This document shows, one piece after another, positions 58,703 to 64,000 of a DNA stretch of 64,000 nucleotides (position 1 is the stretch's first letter; the number at the start of each line of letters is the position of its first letter). This stretch comes from Micromonospora violae (GTDB lineage: Bacteria > Actinomycetota > Actinomycetes > Mycobacteriales > Micromonosporaceae). The stretch spans positions 4,588,001-4,652,000 of the forward strand of contig NZ_SHKK01000001.1 of the NCBI RefSeq assembly GCF_004217135.1, in the 5' to 3' direction. The notes under the pieces are model-generated. The model was not told where the DNA came from. It searched no databases and saw only the letters and a program-made list of their open reading frames with translations. Both the position numbers and the translations under genes were made by a program.

Positions 58703-59641
58703 TTAGGAGAACAGCGCGGAGACGGACTCCCCGTTGTGGATCCGGCGCATCGCCTCGGCCAGGGCGGGGGCCACCGACAGGACCTGCAGCTTGGGGACCC
58801 GCTTGCCGGCCGGAATGGGCACCGTGTTGGTGCAGACGATCTCCAGGACGCCTTCCTGGTTGCTGAGCCGCCGCAACGCGTCACTGGAGAAGAGGCCGTG
58901 CGTGCAGGCGAGCCGGATCGACCGGACCTTCAGGCCACGCAGATGCTCCATCAACTCGATCACCGTGCTGCCCTTGGCGATCTCGTCGTCCAACACGATG
59001 ACGTCCCGGTCGGTCACGTCGCCGATCACCGCGCTGATCTTGACCAGGTCGTCGCTGAACCGCTGCTTCGCCCCGGCCGCGACCGGTGTGCCGAGCAGCC
59101 GGGCGAAAGCGGCGGCCTCCTTGGCGTTGCCCAGGTCGGGCGAGACCACAACGGTGTTGCTGAGGTCGTAGCGCCGGAAGTGCGTGGCCAACTCCCGCAG
59201 CGCGTGCAGGTGATCCACCGGGACGCTGAAGAAGCCGTGCACCTGCGGCGAGTGCAGGGTCATCGCGAGCACCCGGTCGGCCCCGGCCGAGGTGAGCAGA
59301 TCGGCGACGAGCCGGGCACCGATCGAGATCCGCGGCGCGTCCTTCTTGTCCGATCGGGCGTACGCGTAGTGCGGCAGCACCACCGTGATCCGACCGGCGG
59401 AAGCCCCCCGGGCGGCGTCGATCATCAGGAGCAGCTCGACCAGGTGCTCCTGCACCGGCGGCACCAGCGGCTGGATCAGGAAGACGTCCCGCTCGCGGCA
59501 GTTGGCCTGCAACTGGACTTCCAGACAGTCGTTCGCGAACCGGGAGACCCGCACCGGGTGCAGCGGCACCCCCAGGTGGGCGCAGATTTCGGCAGCCAGG
59601 TCGGGATGGGCAGTTCCACTGAATACGGCGATGTCGCGCAC
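58703..59641 (-). CDS. Ribose-phosphate diphosphokinase-like protein (divergent Prs)
   Basis: The 312-residue protein is of Prs length and fold: VFSGTAHPDLAAEICAHLGV at the start, FANDCLEVQL, PHYAYARSDKKD, LHSPQVHGFFSVPVDHL and VVVSPDLGNAKEAAAF. The PRPP-binding loop reads VIVLDDEIAKGSTV instead of the usual DDMIDTGGT pattern, and the flexible catalytic loop differs too (GAKQRF). It may therefore be a paralogue with altered regulation or substrate rather than the housekeeping enzyme. The GTG at 59641 lies eight bases after TACGAT, a probable leaderless start. It is divergent from glpK. Confidence 0.88.
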   Translation of the reverse strand: MRDIAVFSGTAHPDLAAEICAHLGVPLHPVRVSRFANDCLEVQLQANCRERDVFLIQPLVPPVQEHLVELLLMIDAARGASAGRITVVLPHYAYARSDKKDAPRISIGARLVADLLTSAGADRVLAMTLHSPQVHGFFSVPVDHLHALRELATHFRRYDLSNTVVVSPDLGNAKEAAAFARLLGTPVAAGAKQRFSDDLVKISAVIGDVTDRDVIVLDDEIAKGSTVIELMEHLRGLKVRSIRLACTHGLFSSDALRRLSNQEGVLEIVCTNTVPIPAGKRVPKLQVLSVAPALAEAMRRIHNGESVSALFS

Positions 59642-59744
59642 GTTCGCACATCGTAGGCGAAGCGGACGCCCGCGCCCGGTGGTGGGCCGGAACCCAGCGT
59701 GACGCCGGTCGCACCGCGCCGCCCGTCCGGGTACGGTGCTGCGG

Positions 59745-61229
59745 GTGACCCCCCAGTACGTCGCCGCCATCGACCAGGGCACCACCTCCTCGCGGTGCAT
59801 CGTCTTCGACCAGGCCGGGGACATCGTCGCCGTGGCCCAGCGCGAGCACCGGCAGATCTTCCCCCGACCGGGTTGGGTCGAGCACGACGCCGAGGAGATC
59901 TGGAACAACGTTCAGCAGGTGGTCGCCGAGGCGCTACGGGCCGCCGGCACCGACGCGTCCGGGTTGGCCGCCGTCGGCATCACCAACCAGCGGGAGACCA
60001 CTGTCGTCTGGGACCGGGCCACCGGCCGCCCGGTGGCCAACGCCATCGTCTGGCAGGACACCCGGACCGGGCCGCTGCTGCGCGAGCTGGCCTCGGCGTA
60101 CGGCGAGGAGCGGTTCCGGGCCCGTACGGGCCTGCCGCTGGCCACCTACTTCGCCGGCCCGAAGCTGCGCTGGCTGCTCGACGAGGTCGACGGCCTGCGC
60201 GAGCGCGCCGAGCGCGGCGAGGTGCTCTTCGGCACCATGGACAGCTGGCTGATCTGGAAGCTGACCGGCGAACACGTCACCGACGTGACCAACGCCAGCC
60301 GGACCATGCTGATGGACCTCACGACCCTGGACTGGGCACCGGAGCTGCTGGACGCGATGGGCGTGCCGGCCGCGATGCTGCCGGAGATCCGTTGCTCCGC
60401 CGAGGTGTACGGCACCGCCGGCGGGGTGCTCGCCGGGGTGCCGGTGGCCAGTGCGCTCGGTGACCAGCAGGCCGCCCTGTTCGGGCAGACCTGCTTCCAG
60501 CCGGGCGAGGCGAAGTGCACCTACGGCACCGGCAGTTTCCTGCTGCTCAACACCGGTGCCAGCCCGGTGCCGTCGACGCACGGCCTGCTCACCACGGTCG
60601 CCTACCGGATCAAGGACCAACCACCGGCGTACGCCCTGGAGGGCGCCATCGCGGTCACCGGTTCACTGGTGCAGTGGCTGCGGGACAACCTCGGGTTGAT
60701 CTCCACGGCCGCCGAGGTGGAGGAGTTGGCCCGCACCGTGGACGACAACGGCGGCTGCTACGTGGTGCCGGCGTTCTCCGGCCTGTTCGCTCCGCACTGG
60801 CGTAGCGACGCCCGTGGGGTGATCGCCGGTCTGACCGGCTACATCACCAAGGGGCACCTGGCCCGTGCGGTCCTGGAGGCGTCGGCGTGGCAGACCCGCG
60901 AGGTGGTCGACGCGATGAACGCCGACTCCGACGTGGCGCTGCGTCGACTCCGGGTTGACGGCGGCATGACCGCCAACGGTCTGCTGATGCAGTTCCTCGC
61001 CGACGTGCTCGACGTGCCGGTGGTCCGTTCCCGGATCACCGAGACCACCTGCCTGGGTGCTGCGTACGCCGCCGGTCTGGCGGTCGGCTTCTGGCCGGAC
61101 CTGGCCACCCTGCGGGCACAGTGGCGCTCCGACGCGCAGTGGGAGCCGACCATGGCCCCCGAGCTGCGCGAGCAGGAGCTGCGCCAGTGGCACAAGGCCG
61201 TCCAGCGCACCCTGGACTGGGTGGACTGA
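59745..61229 (+). CDS. glpK: Glycerol kinase
   Basis: The 494-residue FGGY kinase has [20 protein letters not shown] at the start, [48 protein letters not shown] sequence, [32 protein letters not shown] and [21 protein letters not shown]. It phosphorylates glycerol to glycerol-3-phosphate. No glpF or glpD is adjacent. The GTG at 59745 lies seven bases after TACGGT without a Shine-Dalgarno, so it is probably leaderless; an in-frame GTG three codons earlier lies inside that hexamer. It ends three bases before the convergent purC stop. Confidence 0.96.
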   Translation: MTPQYVAAIDQGTTSSRCIVFDQAGDIVAVAQREHRQIFPRPGWVEHDAEEIWNNVQQVVAEALRAAGTDASGLAAVGITNQRETTVVWDRATGRPVANAIVWQDTRTGPLLRELASAYGEERFRARTGLPLATYFAGPKLRWLLDEVDGLRERAERGEVLFGTMDSWLIWKLTGEHVTDVTNASRTMLMDLTTLDWAPELLDAMGVPAAMLPEIRCSAEVYGTAGGVLAGVPVASALGDQQAALFGQTCFQPGEAKCTYGTGSFLLLNTGASPVPSTHGLLTTVAYRIKDQPPAYALEGAIAVTGSLVQWLRDNLGLISTAAEVEELARTVDDNGGCYVVPAFSGLFAPHWRSDARGVIAGLTGYITKGHLARAVLEASAWQTREVVDAMNADSDVALRRLRVDGGMTANGLLMQFLADVLDVPVVRSRITETTCLGAAYAAGLAVGFWPDLATLRAQWRSDAQWEPTMAPELREQELRQWHKAVQRTLDWVD

Positions 61230-61232
61230 GCG

Positions 61233-62066
61233 TTACTCCCAGCGGTTGCCGGTGAGCTTCTCGTAGACGTCGACGTAGCGGGCCCGGGTCGCCTCGACCA
61301 CCTCGGCCGGCACGTCCGGGGCGGGGGGCTGCTTGTCCCAGCCGCTGCCGGTGGCCCAGTCCCGCACGTACTGCTTGTCGTAGGAGAACTGCACCCGCCC
61401 CGGCTGGTACGACTCGGCGGGCCAGAACCGCGACGAGTCGGAGGTGAGCAGCTCGTCGGCGAGGACCAGGGTGCCGTCCGGCGCCCAACCCAGCTCGATC
61501 TTGGTGTCGGCGATCAGGATGCCCCGGTCGGCGGCCAACTCGGCCCCGCGCCGGTAGATGTCGAGGGTGATCTGCCGCAGCCGCTCAGCGGTGGCCTGGC
61601 CCAGCTTGTCCACCACGTCGTCGTACGTGATGGGCTCGTCGTGCTCGCCCGCCGGCGCCTTGCTCGACGGCGTGAAGATCGGCTCGGGCAGGATCGACGC
61701 CTCGCCCAGCCCTCGCGGCAGTGGTACGCCGGAGACCGCGCCGGTGCGCTCGTACTCCCGCAGGCCGCCGCCGGTCAGGTAACCGCGGGCGACGCACTCG
61801 ACCGGGATGATGTCCAGCCGCTGGCAGCGGATGGCCCGCCCGGCGAACTCCGCGGGCACGTCGGTGGCCGAGATGACGTGGTTGGGCAGCAGGTCGGCGA
61901 GCTGCTCGAACCACCAGAGCGACAGCGCGGTGAGCAGGCGACCCTTGTCCGGGATCGGCGTCGGCAGCGGCACGTCGTAGATCGAGATGCGGTCCGAGGC
62001 CACCAGGATCAGGTCGTCGCCGTCGGCGTAGACGTCCCGGACCTTGCCCGAGTGCAGAAGTTCCAC
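61233..62066 (-). CDS. purC: Phosphoribosylaminoimidazole-succinocarboxamide synthase
   Basis: The 277-residue enzyme makes SAICAR in purine synthesis. It shows the SAICAR synthetase order: LLHSGKVRDVYADGDDLILVASDRIS, then PVECVARGYLTGGGLREY, TPSSKAPAGEHDEPI, GILIADTKIELGWA and the ADELLTSDSSRFW strand. It is close to the family's usual length. It starts with GTG 62066; the upstream TACTAG/TGTACT lies close to the start. It converges on glpK with a three-base gap, so the two genes' 3' ends may interfere. Divergent from a solute-binding lipoprotein gene. Confidence 0.95.
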   Translation of the reverse strand: MELLHSGKVRDVYADGDDLILVASDRISIYDVPLPTPIPDKGRLLTALSLWWFEQLADLLPNHVISATDVPAEFAGRAIRCQRLDIIPVECVARGYLTGGGLREYERTGAVSGVPLPRGLGEASILPEPIFTPSSKAPAGEHDEPITYDDVVDKLGQATAERLRQITLDIYRRGAELAADRGILIADTKIELGWAPDGTLVLADELLTSDSSRFWPAESYQPGRVQFSYDKQYVRDWATGSGWDKQPPAPDVPAEVVEATRARYVDVYEKLTGNRWE

Positions 62067-62204
62067 GCGCCCTAGTACACCACGCGTCTCGGGGGCGGCC
62101 TGATTCGACCACCCAGCCGAGGGTGACCGGACGGACGTTGACACCCTCGTGCGCTGCCTGCGTGAATGGTCCGACCGCCACCACCGTAGCTCCAGGAGAG
62201 CCCC

Positions 62205-63524
62205 GTGCCCGTTGTTCGACCCCCGCTCGACCGCCTCGGCGCCGACCCGGGCCGACGCCGCCTGCTCAGCGCGCTGCTCGGCGTACCTCTGCTCGCGTCG
62301 GGCGGGCTGGCGGGGTGCAGCGACGACGCGGCCTCCTCGTCCCAGGACGGGCCTGTCGAGCTGTCGGTCTTCTGGTGGGGCAGCGCGAAACGGGCCGAGC
62401 TCACCGAGAAGGCGCTGCGGCTCTACTCGGATCGCAACCCGCGGGTCACCTTCCGGGTCACCTGGCAGGGTGCCGACGGCTACTACGACCGGCTGGCCAC
62501 CCAGGCGGGCGGTGGGAACGTTCCGGACCTGATCCAGATCGACGACGCCATGCTGACCGAGTACACCCAACGTCAGGTCATCCTCGATCTCACCGACCAC
62601 CACGTGGATCTCCGGGGCCTGCCGGAGGGTCTGATCCGTTACGGCACGGTGGACGGGCGGACGATGGCGGTCGCCGCCGGGCAGACCCACGCCGCCGTGG
62701 TGTTCAACCGGGACCTGCTGCGGGACCTGCACATGCCGGAGCCCCGCGCCGGGATGACCTGGCCGGACTACCTGTCCTGGGCCGCGCAGGTCACCGAGGC
62801 CAGCGACGGACGGGTGGCGGGCACCATGGACGGGTCGGGCGACTACCGGGCGCTCTGGCTCTGGCTACGGTCACAGGGCGGTGAGTTCTACCGGGGCAAC
62901 CAGCTCGGCTTCGGTGCGGACGAGCTGATCGCCTGGTTCGAGCTGTGGCAGCGGGCCCGCCGGTCCCGCGCCACGCCGAGCGCGGCCCTGGTTGAGCAGG
63001 CTGACAGCGGCGAGCCGGCCCGGCAACTGGTGGTGAACGGGGTGACCGCCGCGTCCTTCGCCTGGTCGCACCAACTGCCGGAGCTGCAACGACTGACCGA
63101 GTCCGAGTTGGGCATCGTCGGCGTCCCCGGCCCGGCGGGGGCTCAGTGGGCGCGGGCGTCGATGTACTGGGCGGCGTTCCGGGGCACCCGCCACCCGGAG
63201 GCGGTCGCCGACGTGATCAACTTTCTGACCACCAATGGTGAGGTTGGTGCCGTCCTCGGTCACGAGCGTGGGTTGAACGCCAGTGTCTCGGTGCGCCGCT
63301 ACGCCGAGGGCAGCATCACCGACCCGGCCCAGCGGCGTGCCGCCGTGTTCGGCGCCAGCATCGCCGACCAGCTCGGGCCGGCACCGGCGCCGCCGCCCAG
63401 GGGGCACGCCAAGGTGCGCACCCTGCTGGTGACCGCCGCCGAGCGCATCCGCGTCAAGCGTGACGGCACCCGGGAGGCCACCGCGCGCTTCCTGTCGCAG
63501 GCCATCGCGGCCCTGACGGTGTGA
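62205..63524 (+). CDS. ABC-transporter extracellular solute-binding lipoprotein (sugar type)
   Basis: The 439-residue protein has a twin-arginine, lipobox signal (RRRLLSALLGVPLLASGGLAGC; lipid Cys at about 38), then a family-1 solute-binding fold: VELSVFWWGS, LRLYSDRNPRVTFRVTW, PDLIQIDDAMLTEYT and AGMTWPDYLSWAAQVT. It should bind an oligosaccharide outside the membrane for import. No permease or ATPase gene is adjacent, so the partners lie elsewhere. The GTG at 62205 has AGGAGA six bases upstream; a perfect TTGACA (62138-62143) may be its -35. Confidence 0.92.
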   Translation: MPVVRPPLDRLGADPGRRRLLSALLGVPLLASGGLAGCSDDAASSSQDGPVELSVFWWGSAKRAELTEKALRLYSDRNPRVTFRVTWQGADGYYDRLATQAGGGNVPDLIQIDDAMLTEYTQRQVILDLTDHHVDLRGLPEGLIRYGTVDGRTMAVAAGQTHAAVVFNRDLLRDLHMPEPRAGMTWPDYLSWAAQVTEASDGRVAGTMDGSGDYRALWLWLRSQGGEFYRGNQLGFGADELIAWFELWQRARRSRATPSAALVEQADSGEPARQLVVNGVTAASFAWSHQLPELQRLTESELGIVGVPGPAGAQWARASMYWAAFRGTRHPEAVADVINFLTTNGEVGAVLGHERGLNASVSVRRYAEGSITDPAQRRAAVFGASIADQLGPAPAPPPRGHAKVRTLLVTAAERIRVKRDGTREATARFLSQAIAALTV

Positions 63525-63525
63525 G

Positions 63526-63558
63526 CACCGGCGGCCGGCCCGCGGCCGGTCGCCGGTG
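63526..63558. terminator. Terminator after the solute-binding gene
   Basis: A 15-bp stem (63526-63540 with 63544-63558, one G-T pair) and three-base loop directly follow the stop, between convergent genes. Confidence 0.65.
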
Positions 63559-63582
63559 ACCCGTCGGTGCCGTCGGCCCGGG

Positions 63583-63831
63583 TCAGCGCGGCGGGCCACC
63601 CCGGCGGTTGCGGGTCAGACGCAGCACCAGGAACACAATGATCGCGACCACCACCAGGCAGCAGAGCAGCGAGAGAAACCCGAAGCCGCCGCGGCCGCGC
63701 CGCCGGGCGGCCTCCACCACGATTTCGCCGGTGCCCGTGGACGCCCAGGCCGCGACCGGCACGAAGACCGCCAGTACGACCGCACCGAAGACCGCGCTCA
63801 GACGGCCCCACCACTTACCGAATGAAGACAT
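63583..63831 (-). CDS. Small membrane protein with two spans
   Basis: The 82-residue protein has an N-terminal hydrophobic segment that could be a signal peptide (AVFGAVVLAVFVPVAAWAS), a polar Arg/Gly-rich loop, and a C-terminal span (FLSLLCCLVVVAIIVFLVL) with a basic tail. No family recognised. The ATG at 63831 has GAGGA seven bases upstream. It converges on the solute-binding lipoprotein gene across a terminator. Confidence 0.68.
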   Translation of the reverse strand: MSSFGKWWGRLSAVFGAVVLAVFVPVAAWASTGTGEIVVEAARRRGRGGFGFLSLLCCLVVVAIIVFLVLRLTRNRRGGPPR

Positions 63832-64000
63832 GTGCCCATCCTCGCCGAGGGACGCAACCTCGGCACGTCGGTCCACGCCGAATCACGGGACCGAGATCCG
63901 CCGGAGGACTCCAGCCGACACGCAACAGCTTCGAAACATCCCGGCCACGAAGATGATCTTTACATGAATCCTGGGCCATGATCGGATCCAGTTCATGGTC
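63832..64000. other. Unassigned window end
   Basis: No supported gene or site is visible in these 169 bases upstream of the small membrane-protein gene. The last 60 bases are lower in GC and hold two partly symmetric CATGATCG/CATGAATC-type stretches. It is probably promoter DNA. Confidence 0.5.

Noticed and set aside
1..64000. Search by eye for defence systems, integrases, transposases, tRNA genes, toxin-antitoxin pairs and biosynthetic clusters
   Set aside because: Nothing met even weak criteria. Gene content is core metabolism and regulation with uniform base composition, apart from the low-GC gaps near 28.1-28.4 kb and 38.9-39.1 kb.

Overview
This is a very GC-rich chromosomal window from a filamentous actinomycete, most likely Micromonosporaceae (Micromonospora or a close relative). 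That placement is an inference. It rests on third-position GC bias, frequent GTG starts and four-base stop/start overlaps, and the gene content: fused Kgd, nickel SOD with its maturation protease, WhiB proteins, a SigR/RsrA pair and ornithine-lipid acyltransferases. I see no rRNA, tRNA, transposase, integrase, CRISPR array, phage genes or biosynthetic megacluster. The window reads as core chromosome.

Layout. 1-8.8 kb: a GT4 glycosyltransferase, a triple-BON protein, a response regulator / histidine kinase / HtrA-like protease trio ordered like mycobacterial mprA-mprB-pepD, and a DUF4097-PadR operon whose promoter spacer holds a palindrome. 7.8-12.5 kb: olsB-olsA, a hotdog-fold protein, and an ABC exporter operon whose 3' end and terminator are duplicated in tandem (135 bp). 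12.6-20 kb: kgd (E1/E2 of 2-oxoglutarate metabolism), a DUF6104 protein, and pta-ackA. 20-28 kb: two paralogous lipoprotein hydrolases, an MDR oxidoreductase, malic enzyme, sodX/sodN, a GNAT, an RsbW-like ATPase and a lipid kinase. 28-32.5 kb: whiB1, then a sulfur-assimilation operon (leader peptide, sir, a small Cys-rich protein, cysH, sirohydrochlorin chelatase). 32.5-43.8 kb: an ArsR-type regulator, aldo/keto reductase, GT39-like mannosyltransferase, PdtaS kinase, SIS protein, TPR protein, a DHA2 efflux pump with its TetR regulator, and a GNAT. 43.8-51 kb: a biotin-carrier protein, bL37, RsrA-SigR, a WhiB protein, an SRAP protein, aroA, rsgA, hisN. 51-64 kb: an integral membrane protein, a glycosyltransferase, an SDR, two more RsbW-like ATPases (one fused to STAS), DUF5709, a NarL-type two-component pair, prs, glpK, purC and a solute-binding lipoprotein.

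How the genes work together. From whiB1 to rsgA the order parallels the M. tuberculosis Rv3219-Rv3228 neighbourhood, as I recall it, with lineage-specific insertions. Sulfite reductase, APS reductase and the sirohydrochlorin chelatase form one pathway unit. SodX should remove the SodN propeptide. RsrA should hold SigR, and a SigR-type promoter lies upstream of sigR in front of an N-terminally extended start. PadR, TetR and ArsR-type regulators each sit beside palindromes that could be their operators.

Translation starts fall into two groups: genes with a clear Shine-Dalgarno sequence, and at least 16 genes with a -10 hexamer (TANNNT or CANNNT) only 6-9 nt before the start codon and no Shine-Dalgarno. 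The second group looks leaderless. The most interesting non-coding features are the cysteine-containing leader peptide with an SD-sequestering helix before sir, two long intergenic inverted repeats that begin and end alike (CCCGGT..GATCA), and the 135-bp tandem duplication.
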